DNA of 64,000 bases. Source: Candidatus Woesearchaeota archaeon (GTDB lineage Archaea; Nanoarchaeota; Nanoarchaeia; Woesearchaeales; JAGVZT01). Positions 18,029 through 26,565 of the stretch are shown piece by piece. Both the position numbers and the translations under genes were made by a program. The notes beneath the pieces are model-generated. The model saw only the letters and a list, made by a program, of their open reading frames with translations. It was not told the origin of the DNA and made no database searches. Within the stretch, counting starts at the first letter, position 1. Each line of letters starts with the position of its first letter. The stretch is from contig JAFCGF010000002.1 in NCBI GenBank assembly GCA_017608295.1, positions 1 through 64,000 of the forward strand, read 5' to 3'.

Positions 18029-18598
18029 TTACTCCCCTTCATTTAGCAGCTGCCCATCTATATTAAAAGCTTTTCGCGTCTTGACTACACGCCTCTGGCG
18101 CTCAAGCCAGCGGTAGACCGAACTGTGTGTAGAGCCTTTAAGGAGAGACTCGACAGCGTGCCTTGCCAGTACAACATCCTCAGCCTTGCCTATGATGCAG
18201 ATGGTCTTGCCGAGGATTGAGATATCAGTATCTGTCAGCTCCTCAATCACCTTTCTGGATTTCCCTTCGGCACCGATGACTCTGCCCTTAAGGCGTATCA
18301 TCGAGTTCTTAGTATTGGAAAAATCCTTCAGGACGAGGACATCGAGCATGTATTCTGGATTAAGGAGGTTCATCGCGGTGCTTGGATTGAAGCCACGCGC
18401 TATCGCAGTGACAATCTCCTTCGCCTGATACAGGCCTATGCTGTCTGCCGAGGTGAGAGTGACGTCTCCTTCCCTAGAGTCCACTGCCATCTTCGTCTTG
18501 GTGGCGTCCTCTATGTGCTTCTTTATCTCTCCTTTTGGCCCAATAAGCACAGCAATACGGCTCTTCGGCACCTTTAGTTCGACCTTATACTCTGGCAT
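18029..18598 (-). CDS. KH-domain RNA-binding protein, Dim2/Pno1 (Krr1-like) type
   Basis: 189 residues with two KH modules: VLIGPKGEIKKHIE (GxxG, about residues 18-31) and RVIGAEGKSRKVIEEL (about 106-121). The C-terminus HSSVYRWLERQRR matches the archaeal homologue of Dim2/Pno1, a small-subunit ribosome assembly factor that binds the 3' region of 16S rRNA; in archaea it also associates with initiation factor aIF2alpha. It is the first gene of the operon with topoisomerase VI. Length is normal for the family. Confidence 0.88.
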   Translation of the reverse strand: MPEYKVELKVPKSRIAVLIGPKGEIKKHIEDATKTKMAVDSREGDVTLTSADSIGLYQAKEIVTAIARGFNPSTAMNLLNPEYMLDVLVLKDFSNTKNSMIRLKGRVIGAEGKSRKVIEELTDTDISILGKTICIIGKAEDVVLARHAVESLLKGSTHSSVYRWLERQRRVVKTRKAFNIDGQLLNEGE

Positions 18599-18635
18599 GC
18601 CAGCATGGAGTCAAGAGGGCATTCTTAAAGTTTGC

Positions 18636-19976
18636 TCATGCCTGCTTCTGCTTTTTCTTCCGCAGAGCCACAATTCCGCTCCAGATGAGATGGATAGGGA
18701 TGAAAATCAGGATTGGCCCCACAATATCCGCACCATACGACCAAAAATAATCGAAGAGGACATACACACAGGCGATTCCTGCGTATGCAAAAGTCCTCTT
18801 AAGGTTCAGGTAGAATGGCGATTCCTTGTTCCTTCTAATGAGCAGATTGTTCGCCACTCTCAGTAGCACATAGGCCAGGAAGAGGAAGAACAATGAGAAG
18901 CCATATACAAAGAGGATGAACAGTAGTCCAACAATCACGTTCAAGATGACGTTAAGATAATAATTGTCCTCTCGAACTTCCATCCGATACTCGTCATTAT
19001 TGTCTGCCTGCCCCAGGATAAGGTCATCAACCATGTCCTGCGCTGTGAGCTTTCCTCTGAGCTTCGTGAGGAAAAACTCTCCGCTGCTAAGTTCTTCCAA
19101 CCAGGTGAAATCCACCTCAGAAATGTCTTCTTCACTATAATGAGGATAATAAGAGTAATAGTTATCATAAGGATAGTAAGATTCATCTGCGACACGGCTC
19201 AGAAGATTATATTCTATCTTGTCGACAAAAGACCCAAATTCCTCTTCAAAGCCATCGATATTCATGGAGTTGGTCTTATAGGGTGCGAAAGTGTAGAGCA
19301 GCACCTCTGTCTCCCCTCCGTTGAGTGAGGTAATCTTCAGGGGATACACCATAGTATCTGTCTCAAAACTCAGCTGCAGTGGTTCTATGTTAGCAATCCA
19401 ATCCCGTGACTGCATCATGTCTTGAGTGTAAATGTCATCAACAGAAATGCGCATCGCTACGAAGTACCAGTCCTTTTCAATGTAGAAATCCATCAATGGA
19501 GATAGCTTCTCCGGCACCTGGTATTCATTCTCATTCAGCCATTCGATAAGGGCTTCAGGATTCTCAGCAGATAGTGTCGCGGTCTGGTAGATGCCGACCT
19601 GCTTCTCCTCATGTACTGTAATGCCTGCTTCATCCATTTTGCCTGTCCCCATCATTCCAAAACCCTTGCTCATTCCTGAACGCCGGTACAGGGGCGCAGT
19701 GATAGAGTACAGTTCTATGAAGAGGCGGGCAGTGCTCTGGTCAAGCGTGGGATATGAAGGTACTGGAACAATCCAGGCGAACTCATCCATCTCTCCCTCG
19801 AACGAGACCTGAAGTATAAGCTTCTCAACAGTGCCGTCCCAGAAGATGATTGCTTTCTGTTCAGGCTCCAGGATATCTCCCTCATAGTTGGTTGGCGGGA
19901 TATAACAGCCATCAGCAAGAGCAGTTGGCAGGATGAGCAGTGCAAGGAGCAATATGAATGGGATGTAGCGTTTCAT
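18636..19976 (-). CDS. DUF2330 membrane protein with signal peptide
   Basis: About 446 residues from the ATG at 19976, which follows an AGGTGA ribosome site. The longer frame up to 20372 runs through the divergent hydrolase gene and is rejected. A signal peptide (residues 1-21, cleavage near LADG) leads to DGCYIPP and then KAIIFWDGTVEKLILQVSFEG and EFAWIVPVPSYP, typical of DUF2330. A Tyr/Asp-rich low-complexity part (YYPYDNYYSYYPHY) precedes two or three C-terminal membrane segments and a Lys-rich end. Extracytoplasmic; role unknown. Confidence 0.75.
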   Translation of the reverse strand: MKRYIPFILLLALLILPTALADGCYIPPTNYEGDILEPEQKAIIFWDGTVEKLILQVSFEGEMDEFAWIVPVPSYPTLDQSTARLFIELYSITAPLYRRSGMSKGFGMMGTGKMDEAGITVHEEKQVGIYQTATLSAENPEALIEWLNENEYQVPEKLSPLMDFYIEKDWYFVAMRISVDDIYTQDMMQSRDWIANIEPLQLSFETDTMVYPLKITSLNGGETEVLLYTFAPYKTNSMNIDGFEEEFGSFVDKIEYNLLSRVADESYYPYDNYYSYYPHYSEEDISEVDFTWLEELSSGEFFLTKLRGKLTAQDMVDDLILGQADNNDEYRMEVREDNYYLNVILNVIVGLLFILFVYGFSLFFLFLAYVLLRVANNLLIRRNKESPFYLNLKRTFAYAGIACVYVLFDYFWSYGADIVGPILIFIPIHLIWSGIVALRKKKQKQA

Positions 19977-20007
19977 AGGGTCACCTGGAATGCTTCTGGA
20001 CAAAGAG

Positions 20008-20016
20008 ATATATAAA
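20008..20016. promoter_or_regulatory. Near-palindromic TATA box between divergent genes
   Basis: ATATATAAA lies 31 bases upstream of the DUF2330 ATG (minus strand) and 18-24 bases before the metallo-hydrolase ATGs (plus strand). The same A/T core can be read in both directions. On the plus strand the predicted start of transcription coincides with the ATG at 20034/20040, so that mRNA is probably leaderless. Confidence 0.5.
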
Positions 20017-20033
20017 TCTGGTGACATCATCTT

Positions 20034-20591
20034 ATGTTTATGATATCTCTCATCCGCCTCGTGTGCGGCCCACTGGACACGAACAGCTACCTTATCCTTG
20101 GCAAGGACGAAGCCTGGGCTATAGACCCTGCTCCTGAGAGCGCGCAGAGGCTGCTCGACGAGGCAGAGAAGCGCAATGTGCGCATCACTCTCATCATCAA
20201 CACGCACGGACACTGGGACCACAACACAGACAACGCAAAGCTCAAGCAGGCGACAGGCGCGAAGCTCGCAGCCCATGCTGCAGATCTTGGTTCTGCAGAC
20301 CTCCTGCTCGAGGATAATCAGGAACTCACGCTCGACGACTCGACATTCATGGTGATGCACACTCCCGGCCATAGCCCTGGTAGCATCTGCCTGTATAATG
20401 AAACAGACAACATCCTGCTCAGTGGAGACACACTATTCCCCAACGGGCATGGCAGAACAGACCTTGGCGGGGGAGATCCTGGTGCGATGATGCACAGCCT
20501 CAAGAGGTTGGCAGCCCTTCCTAAAGAAACAGAATTCTACCCTGGACACGGAGAGTCATCAACAATAGGTAAAGAGCGCTGGCTCAGATAG
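20034..20591 (+). CDS. Metallo-beta-lactamase-fold hydrolase (glyoxalase II-like)
   Basis: 185 residues, compact MBL fold. Metal ligands: THGHWDH, the His of HTPGHSPGS, the Asp of LLSGDTLFPNGHGRTD and the final His of YPGHGESS. The GDTLF...GRTDL motif groups it with the glyoxalase II/YcbL-type thioester hydrolases. The true start may be the second ATG at 20040. Cytosolic. Substrate uncertain; S-acylglutathione is improbable in archaea, so another thioester or phosphoester is likely. Confidence 0.85.
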   Translation: MFMISLIRLVCGPLDTNSYLILGKDEAWAIDPAPESAQRLLDEAEKRNVRITLIINTHGHWDHNTDNAKLKQATGAKLAAHAADLGSADLLLEDNQELTLDDSTFMVMHTPGHSPGSICLYNETDNILLSGDTLFPNGHGRTDLGGGDPGAMMHSLKRLAALPKETEFYPGHGESSTIGKERWLR

Positions 20592-20611
20592 AATAGATAT
20601 AGAGTCCAAAG

Positions 20612-21505
20612 TCATGCAAGATACTCATCAAGCCGCGCACTCACGCTCTCGACAAACGCCTCTGGCGAGGAGAAGTCCACTGAATTGTCATACATTGCTT
20701 TACCAGCAATAATGGTGAGGTCAGGCAGAGTATCTCTCACAGAACATTCTTTGCGCTCTGCAATTTCAGTGGCAAGGCGCCAACCGATTGACGCACCCCC
20801 TACATGCTCCTGATTCCTGTACTGGCTGGACCTCAGAACTTTGTACACATCAGTTACGGTCATGGAATCTTCTGCACCAAATATGGCCATGGTCTTAGGT
20901 GCTCTTCGTGCAACGTCTTTCACATATTCACGATCATGCCCATTCTTCACGTGGAAATCTGAAAGCCTCATGAGAGCAGTGAGCTGTTTTGGTGTGGTTC
21001 TCTTAAACTGCCATGATAGAGCAAGATCATAGAACTCGCTCACTGAACCATCTAACTCGAAATCATCAGCCCTGAAATCAGAGAGAGTATGCACCACTAC
21101 ATGGGCCAGCTCCGCCATCAGACCCGCCTTGTATTCTTCATCAGAAGAGGCTTCTGCTTCCTCACCAATAACTATGCTGAACCCATCTTTATTTGTGAAC
21201 ATATAGGAAAAGTCGCCTTGAAGGCGCTTGTCCAGGGCACAGAGATGTTTGGTTAACACAACCTTCTCTCCATCCTCTGCATGATACAGGCCTTCGTCCT
21301 CTTTTGATATCATCTCCTCCAGAACCGGGCGGGTTTCGCATGCAAGTAAGATCTTTGTATCCTCGAGAATCTTCTCATGATTAGGACTCAACGTAACCAC
21401 ATTGGCCACCTCATCAAGTGCCTCCTTAAAGAGACGCTCAACTCGCTCTCGCTTCTCCTCCATATCAGCGAGATATTCCTCTGAGAGTTCCCTATCATCC
21501 CCCAT
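20612..21505 (-). CDS. Unknown acidic protein with degenerate metallopeptidase-like helix
   Basis: 297 residues, Glu/Asp-rich. No family recognised. The helix GLMAELAHVVVHTL (about residues 127-140) resembles the HExxH helix of zincin proteases, but the first His is Ala (AELAH). The gene 750 bases to the right has an intact HEMTH. This could be a pseudo-enzyme or chance similarity. A TATA-like TTTATAAT at about 21528-21535 suggests a short leader. The ATG at 21505 is the only good start. Confidence 0.55.
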   Translation of the reverse strand: MGDDRELSEEYLADMEEKRERVERLFKEALDEVANVVTLSPNHEKILEDTKILLACETRPVLEEMISKEDEGLYHAEDGEKVVLTKHLCALDKRLQGDFSYMFTNKDGFSIVIGEEAEASSDEEYKAGLMAELAHVVVHTLSDFRADDFELDGSVSEFYDLALSWQFKRTTPKQLTALMRLSDFHVKNGHDREYVKDVARRAPKTMAIFGAEDSMTVTDVYKVLRSSQYRNQEHVGGASIGWRLATEIAERKECSVRDTLPDLTIIAGKAMYDNSVDFSSPEAFVESVSARLDEYLA

Positions 21506-21596
21506 ACTGCGAGGATTTACTCTTCAGATTATAAATGTTTTTCATTAAAAAAGCCTAAAGACTAAAACTCAGGGCTAAATGGCTCTTAAGATGGAA

Positions 21597-22040
21597 TCAG
21601 TATTCATCAACAAGCTCATCTGTGGAAACTTCAGTCACCTCAAGAAGCTCTCCCTTGCCGCAGAACGGGCATCTCTTAGAAACTTTGGATTTCATTCCCA
21701 GAGTAAATTTGTAACGGCAGCTCACGCAGAGATAGGTCACTCGCGTTTTCCTCGGCTTCACAGGCTCGTTATGCACGTGTGTCACGCGCTTCGAGGCGGA
21801 AGTTCCCATCGCAGACTCTGGCGCCTCCCAGTCTGAGCCCTTTGTCGGGTCTTCAATGTCCTCTATCAACTCAAGGTCCTTTGGCTCATTGGCAGTCGGA
21901 GGATTCCGCGGAGCGTCGCTCGGGCTCGGCTGGAGGGCATAACAGCTCTTGCACACAATCTGCGAGCCATCTTTTGAATAGCGGATTTCGGAGCGCGGAA
22001 CTTTGTTCTTGCACCTGTGACACATAAAGAGAGTTTCCAT
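21597..22040 (-). CDS. Double zinc-ribbon protein
   Basis: 147 residues. An N-terminal ribbon (CHRC near residue 7, CKSC near 35) and a C-terminal ribbon (CVSC near 107, CPFCGKGE near 126) flank a disordered acidic/Pro-rich linker. Ribbons like these bind nucleic acid or protein partners in archaeal transcription or translation factors. Not assigned to a named family. A TATA-like element TTTTTATAG lies at about 22062-22070. The hairpin array begins about 50 bases upstream. Confidence 0.65.
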   Translation of the reverse strand: METLFMCHRCKNKVPRSEIRYSKDGSQIVCKSCYALQPSPSDAPRNPPTANEPKDLELIEDIEDPTKGSDWEAPESAMGTSASKRVTHVHNEPVKPRKTRVTYLCVSCRYKFTLGMKSKVSKRCPFCGKGELLEVTEVSTDELVDEY

Positions 22041-22092
22041 ACTCTTCTGGTGAACATGAGGCTATAAAAATTTATCCGTTTCCCTCGATAAC

Positions 22093-22268
22093 AAAAATCC
22101 GCTGCTCAGAGCTATGGTAAACCGCAGGTTTACCATTCCTGAAATCCATTGGATTTCAGTTATCCCTGCCTAAAGGCAGGGGTATTAACGCTCTTCGCTT
22201 AACAGCGGATTTTTGGAATTGAAAACGTCGCGCTAAAGCGCGAAGCATTAAACCTAGACGTTTTCAAT
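22093..22268. repeat. Nested hairpin array (possible structured RNA)
   Basis: Perfect 12-base outer arms at 22093-22104 (AAAAATCCGCTG) and 22203-22214 enclose three perfect hairpins: 22114-22136 (10-bp stem ATGGTAAACC, loop GCA), 22139-22159 (9-bp stem CTGAAATCC, loop ATT) and 22164-22181 (7-bp stem CCCTGCC, loop TAAA). A second unit follows: 12-base arms 22218-22229 and 22257-22268 (ATTGAAAACGTC) enclosing CGCGC-TAAA-GCGCG (22229-22242). Its right arm covers the last codons of the metallopeptidase-like gene. No ORF. Could be a structured RNA, a 3' processing region or palindromic element insertions. Confidence 0.8.
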
Positions 22269-23192
22269 AAAATCACTGATGATACCGAATACTGCCTCGA
22301 AATATTTTTTCTGGAAACGCTGGCTGTAGGAGAATTCTTCATGTAGCAGGTCCCTCAGCCCCTTAAACGAAGAAAGGAGCACATTTACACTCCCCATATA
22401 GCACTCTTCCATGTGCTTTCTAAACTTCCGAGCTGCAAGAGTGTGCATCCTCTCGAAAGGAACGATAACAGCGAGCAAGATAAGGGTAAACTCGAAAACC
22501 AGGGCAAAGTCTTCAGGATGCTTAGGCAGGTCTTCCTCAGAGGCGACAACTCTTATCGCCCGAGGGCACCTATCCTGGGGGAAGGCTACTAGATAGTTCT
22601 CAAGAAGATAATCGCCGGCTCCACGCTCAATGAGCCAGGTCAGCATATAAAGCTCTTTCAGCGCGAGCCGTGATGTACGCCCTAATCTGGACAGAAGGGG
22701 GTAGAGCTCCTCAGGGTTGAGCTTGGGATGGGAATACCTGTCCATCCTCCGTACAAACACTCTCTTGAACTGCTCCTTTATCTTCCCGTGCACGCCCTTT
22801 TCATCAAGGACTGCATGTGTCATCTCGTGCAGCAGGAGCCCTATGAAGGCCTTCTTTGACTGCTTGAGAAAGGCATTATTCTCAGAAAGAAAGATGATAA
22901 CCGCGCGCGTCTTCAGGTATCTGAAATAGAAGGCCTCATTGCTTCCCTCCCAGACAGGACGAAATGAGTGACAGGCTTTTTTTGCGAAGATACTGCACAC
23001 CGCATCGCGCGCACCCCCTTTCTTGCCGACAAAGATAAACTGGAGGCCGCGCGGTACAGAGGCGAGATTCGCTGTCTCAGCAACACATTCCCTCGCAAAG
23101 GCCTGCTCCGGCTCAGGAACATCAAAGAATCTCATCCTGGGAATGCTGGCCATATATTCCTCCTGTATCTCAAACCACTTAAATTTTTCCAT
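22254..23192 (-). CDS. HExxH putative zinc metallopeptidase
   Basis: 312 residues. HEMTH at residues 122-126 within FIGLLLHEMTHAVLDEKGVHG is a clear zincin active-site helix; Glu123 would be the base. The third ligand may be the Glu in WLIERGAGDYLLENY about 65 residues later. No signal peptide, so probably cytosolic. Hydrophobic C-terminal stretch (FEFTLILLAVIVPF) could be a membrane or core helix. Substrate unknown. The TAG stop lies in the right arm of the hairpin array. Confidence 0.65.
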   Translation of the reverse strand: MEKFKWFEIQEEYMASIPRMRFFDVPEPEQAFARECVAETANLASVPRGLQFIFVGKKGGARDAVCSIFAKKACHSFRPVWEGSNEAFYFRYLKTRAVIIFLSENNAFLKQSKKAFIGLLLHEMTHAVLDEKGVHGKIKEQFKRVFVRRMDRYSHPKLNPEELYPLLSRLGRTSRLALKELYMLTWLIERGAGDYLLENYLVAFPQDRCPRAIRVVASEEDLPKHPEDFALVFEFTLILLAVIVPFERMHTLAARKFRKHMEECYMGSVNVLLSSFKGLRDLLHEEFSYSQRFQKKYFEAVFGIISDFIENV

Positions 23193-23206
23193 GATTGAGG
23201 AGTAAA

Positions 23207-23216
23207 GTTTTAAAGC
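23207..23216 (+). promoter_or_regulatory. TATA-like box
   Basis: GTTTTAAAGC is centred about 27 bases before the ATG at 23238, predicting a leaderless or nearly leaderless transcript for the rightward operon 23238-25729. Confidence 0.4.
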
Positions 23217-23237
23217 TCTTCAGGCTTCCCCAGGGGT

Positions 23238-23978
23238 ATGCAGGGAATTGAAGATATTGTGGAAGAAGAAAATGGGGACGGGAAGGTCAACCACATCTAC
23301 CTCATGCCATTTCCCAGAAAGGAGTTCGCCCTCTATGTGGACTCGCTTCCAGCGGACGAAAAGACAGAGGAAGCATACCAAGAACTCAAGGAAAGGATTG
23401 ACGACCTGGTGAACTCAAAGAATCCTCTCAAGAGATTCGCAGGAAAAATCGTAGAAGATAAAATTAATGACCTCGCTGTGGAGAGCCAGCTTGTCCGCGC
23501 AATGCACAATGGCAAACCTGTAGTTATCCATTACCCCACAGAAATGTATGCTCTCGATGCTTATGTGCAATATGACTGCATCCTCCAGGGGCTCATGAAG
23601 AAGGCCAAGCTCGAGATGGCAATCAACATAGGGGGCTCGGTTGTCAGCGCGATATTCCAGCAGTGGTGGATTCTTCTCGGAAGCATGCCCATGCTGTCAA
23701 AGCAGTGGCGCGAAGGGCGCGCCTACGAGACACTGCTCGTCGACGGATGGAATTCCATTCCTTGGGACGAGTGCGGTGATGATGAGCTCATCGAGTTGAA
23801 CAAGTCGGATGAATGCCAAGTACCCATTTCATTCAAGAAGGACGAGCGGCTGCAGGGCATTGTTGATTACCTCACCCTTCCTGAAGGGAGGATAAGAAGA
23901 TACCGCGACCTCATCAGGTTCTGCGGCAAAGACGAAAACCTTAAGGAGTTTACTGATTTCTACAACAACTGGGCATAA
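23238..23978 (+). CDS. Unknown conserved protein
   Basis: 246 residues, not recognised. Mixed alpha/beta with an acidic N-terminal third, a central hydrophobic helix (about residues 128-150, AINIGGSVVSAIFQQWWILLG) that might touch a membrane, and a charged C-terminus. It ends two bases before the hydrolase start, so the two are co-transcribed. Homology search is needed to assign it. Confidence 0.6.
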   Translation: MQGIEDIVEEENGDGKVNHIYLMPFPRKEFALYVDSLPADEKTEEAYQELKERIDDLVNSKNPLKRFAGKIVEDKINDLAVESQLVRAMHNGKPVVIHYPTEMYALDAYVQYDCILQGLMKKAKLEMAINIGGSVVSAIFQQWWILLGSMPMLSKQWREGRAYETLLVDGWNSIPWDECGDDELIELNKSDECQVPISFKKDERLQGIVDYLTLPEGRIRRYRDLIRFCGKDENLKEFTDFYNNWA

Positions 23979-23980
23979 CC

Positions 23981-25111
23981 ATGGCGCCTAGATTGGATAC
24001 CATCAAGTCTAAAATTGAACCTCTCAAGAAGAAGATTGAGCCTGTCAAAAAAAAGATAGAGCCAATGAGGCAGAAGCTGAGGAGGACGAAAAAGAAGAAA
24101 CAGATTCTCAACCTCCAGAAGATTCTCAAGCAGGATACCATTTGCCTCGATGACTTCAAGGAGTTCCGCTCAGTGGGCAAATCGAGAACTACATACACCT
24201 TCCATTTTGAGACCTCGCCTGGAGAGACTATAGAAATGAGGCTCTACCTCCCTAGCACAAAAGGACCTTATCCAGCTATGCTTTTCAACTACGGCATCGG
24301 GCCGAATGTGGAATTCGCCTATCTCGCAAAGTACATCACCCGCGGCGGCTGGGCTGTTCTCGTGCCCGCATACAGGGGGTGCATCGAACTCCAGCCAATA
24401 CCTGATGATGTTGATAAGGTAGCAGCAGCATTTACTTTCCTCAGGAAGCTGGACATTGTAAAGCCTAATCGTGTCGGCATTGTAGGGGGCAGCTATGGGG
24501 CTGCGCTGACAGTGTGCGGGGCAGCCCACAGGCGCGTACAGAACCATGTGCGCTATGTTGTAAGCATCGATGGGCCGGCTGACATCAAGGAGATGCTCAT
24601 GCACGCGACATCAGGATCCAAGGTCGGTCATCGCCTCAAATGGATTCTCAAGAAAAAGTTCAGGAAGATGATCCTTGAATCTATCAGAGACTACAAGAAG
24701 AAACGGGGCGAAAACAAGCCAGATGATGAGGTGCTAAAGGGCTTCTATAAAGACTATTACCTTGTCACAGAGATAGTACGTACCAAGAATCCAGATAAAA
24801 TCAAGAAACTCTACAGGCAATTCAGCCCCCACATGATAAAAGAATGGAACAGGCTCACACCAATCAAGCACATCCATAAGATCAAGGCGCCGGTCCTCTT
24901 TGTCCATGGAAGCGACGACACCATGGTTCCAGCTGAGCAGTCGCACAAACTGCATGAAAAAAGGCTTCGGCTCGGCCTGAAGAGCGACATCATCATCATA
25001 GAAGGTTTGGGGCATGGCATAATGGTTGGCAGCCCGCGGAAGCTTGTCTCATTCCTGCGGCATGAGGGCCGCTCGACCCTTAAGAAGGTCACGCGCTTCA
25101 TACGAAGATAG
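23981..25111 (+). CDS. Alpha/beta hydrolase (dienelactone hydrolase/S9 peptidase-like) with basic coiled-coil N-terminus
   Basis: 376 residues. The nucleophile elbow is GGSYGAA; the acid is probably the Asp of HGSDDTMVP and the base the His of GLGHGIM. The lid includes a Lys-rich insertion (about residues 205-270). The N-terminal 45 residues hold an octad repeat (KKIEP repeated three times) and a run of Lys/Arg, unlike normal family members, which may bind nucleic acid or membrane. Function: esterase or peptidase on an unknown substrate. Two bases after the previous gene. Confidence 0.8.
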   Translation: MAPRLDTIKSKIEPLKKKIEPVKKKIEPMRQKLRRTKKKKQILNLQKILKQDTICLDDFKEFRSVGKSRTTYTFHFETSPGETIEMRLYLPSTKGPYPAMLFNYGIGPNVEFAYLAKYITRGGWAVLVPAYRGCIELQPIPDDVDKVAAAFTFLRKLDIVKPNRVGIVGGSYGAALTVCGAAHRRVQNHVRYVVSIDGPADIKEMLMHATSGSKVGHRLKWILKKKFRKMILESIRDYKKKRGENKPDDEVLKGFYKDYYLVTEIVRTKNPDKIKKLYRQFSPHMIKEWNRLTPIKHIHKIKAPVLFVHGSDDTMVPAEQSHKLHEKRLRLGLKSDIIIIEGLGHGIMVGSPRKLVSFLRHEGRSTLKKVTRFIRR

Positions 25112-25153
25112 ATATTTATAGGTTAAAAACGGAATTCATAAAAGAGTGACACT

Positions 25154-25729
25154 ATGGAAATTCCCCTTGGATTGAAAAGCCTTCTTGATTCCTTCTCAGA
25201 AATCTATACTGACTTCACAGTCGCAGTTGTCATCCTACTCTTTGGCATCGTGCTGGGAAAGATTGCAGGCAAGCTCATCCTCCGCCTGCTCCATGAGCTG
25301 GAGATCAACAAGCTCGTGAAGAAGACAACAAAGAGCGGCTTTCCCATTGAGGAACTCATATCCTCTGGAACCAGCTACACCATCTACTTCATCTTCATCG
25401 TCCTCTCACTACAGAGAATGAGGCTGAATCCGCTGCTCTTCGATATTATCGCAGTCGCTATCATTGCCATTATTGTAATTAGCATCCTACTCGCCATAAA
25501 GGACCTCATCCCAAATTTCATCGCCGGCATCTCCATCCATTTCAGCAATCATATCCGGGATGGAGACACCATCATGATAAATGATATCAAGGGAAAAGTG
25601 AGCCATGTAGGGATGATAGAGACTCGGCTGGAAACCAGGCGGGGTGACACCATCTACGTGCCAAACTCACTTCTCACAAAGAGCATTGTTAGGAAGAAGC
25701 GAAGAAGAAAACGGCTGAAGAAGAATTAA
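25154..25729 (+). CDS. Small MscS-type mechanosensitive channel
   Basis: 191 residues, shorter than E. coli MscS (286). Membrane segments at about residues 20-42, 70-86 and 92-117, the last being the pore helix equivalent. The beta domain (ISIHFSNHIRDGDTIMINDIKGKVSHVGMIETRLETRRGDTIYVPNS is the region, about residues 125-170) is the family signature. The protein stops just after it with a very basic tail, so the usual C-terminal alpha/beta domain is missing. The box ATATTTATAGG lies about 45 bases before the ATG. The 3' end overlaps the convergent UPF0147 gene by four bases. Confidence 0.85.
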   Translation: MEIPLGLKSLLDSFSEIYTDFTVAVVILLFGIVLGKIAGKLILRLLHELEINKLVKKTTKSGFPIEELISSGTSYTIYFIFIVLSLQRMRLNPLLFDIIAVAIIAIIVISILLAIKDLIPNFIAGISIHFSNHIRDGDTIMINDIKGKVSHVGMIETRLETRRGDTIYVPNSLLTKSIVRKKRRRKRLKKN

Positions 25730-25980
25730 GAGGTCGCTGCCTCAAGCAGTGAGACTATGTTCCACAACTGGGTTCTTGTATAAACTTGCATGTTAGGGTC
25801 ATCAATGACCTCATCTAATTCCTCCAGTGCCTTGCTGACCTTGATGCGATGGTCCTCGCTGCTGCTGAGAATCTCGATTGCACGGGATATCTGGCCTTTC
25901 ACATTCCTGGGAACAGTGTTATCCCCGCTCAATTCAGTCAATGCTTCGATAATCTGCTGCAGGCGGTCCATTTTTACCAA
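25726..25980 (-). CDS. UPF0147 family protein
   Basis: 84 residues, all-helical. The motif NTVPRNVKGQISRAIEIL...EVIDDPN matches UPF0147, a small protein conserved across archaea and of unknown function. Start at 25980 or at the ATG three codons later. It lies just downstream of prefoldin beta in a translation/RNA-processing operon, which is the only hint about its role. Confidence 0.85.
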   Translation of the reverse strand: MVKMDRLQQIIEALTELSGDNTVPRNVKGQISRAIEILSSSEDHRIKVSKALEELDEVIDDPNMQVYTRTQLWNIVSLLEAATS

Positions 25981-26000
25981 CTCCTTGGTCTTGTCGAGTT

Positions 26001-26333
26001 TTATTTAGCCTTCATCTCCTTCAGTACTTCTCCCTGAAGCGCTGTGGCCTTCTCTCTTGTGCTGTTCTCCTGCTTCTCAAGGGTCTTTATGCGAAGCTCA
26101 ATGACCTCTTTCTTTGACTCGAGGTCTTTTTTCAGTTCAGGAATTTCCGACGCGACCATGATAGTACTGATAATTTTATAGGCCTTCTTGGTCTTTCCCA
26201 ATTCTTCAAGGGCAGAATCCATCTCACTGATCTGGAGCTGCAATCCCTGCCGCTGGGCCTGGAGATTCTGAAGGTTCTGCTCCATTATCTGGAGCTGTTG
26301 GAGTTTTTTCTCAGTGTTTGGCTGGATGTCCAT
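26001..26333 (-). CDS. pfdB: Prefoldin subunit beta
   Basis: 110 residues: two long amphipathic helices joined by short beta hairpins (LGKTKKAYKIISTIMV in the middle), the classic beta prefoldin layout. It forms a hexamer with alpha subunits and passes unfolded proteins to the thermosome. Its start lies inside the end of pcc1 (23-base overlap), the gene order pcc1-pfdB being common in archaea. Confidence 0.92.
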   Translation of the reverse strand: MDIQPNTEKKLQQLQIMEQNLQNLQAQRQGLQLQISEMDSALEELGKTKKAYKIISTIMVASEIPELKKDLESKKEVIELRIKTLEKQENSTREKATALQGEVLKEMKAK

Positions 26334-26562
26334 TGGAACTTACCTCACTCATCTTATCGAAAACGCGCAGTGCGTTCATGATTGCTACCATTCCTGTGCG
26401 CATCGAGGTCACGTCCTCAGCCGAAACCTTGACACGCGTCACCCCTTCTGCGTGCGACATCGTGATTGTCGCCTGCTTCACTTTTCCCGTAATCTCGGGC
26501 TCAACTATCTGCCTGAACTTCTGCCCAGGATCCTCGACATCAATGACAGTATCGAGGTGCAT
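26311..26562 (-). CDS. pcc1: KEOPS complex subunit Pcc1
   Basis: 83 residues, beta-beta-alpha fold; the C-terminal helix (SMRTGMVAIMNALRVFDKM) is typical of Pcc1, the dimerisation subunit of KEOPS, which makes the t6A37 modification of tRNA. Another t6A-pathway gene (Sua5/YrdC type) lies at 36.5 kb. It starts three bases after rpoP and overlaps pfdB. Confidence 0.88.
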   Translation of the reverse strand: MHLDTVIDVEDPGQKFRQIVEPEITGKVKQATITMSHAEGVTRVKVSAEDVTSMRTGMVAIMNALRVFDKMSEVSSNGHPAKH

Positions 26563-26565
26563 TGT

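Noticed and set aside
19977..20372. N-terminal extension of the DUF2330 protein
   Set aside because: It would read through the divergent metallo-hydrolase gene and promoter, and hide a clear signal peptide that starts at 19976 behind a good ribosome site.
22093..22268. CRISPR-like array
   Set aside because: The units are palindromes of different sequence, not identical direct repeats with spacers, and no cas gene is near.
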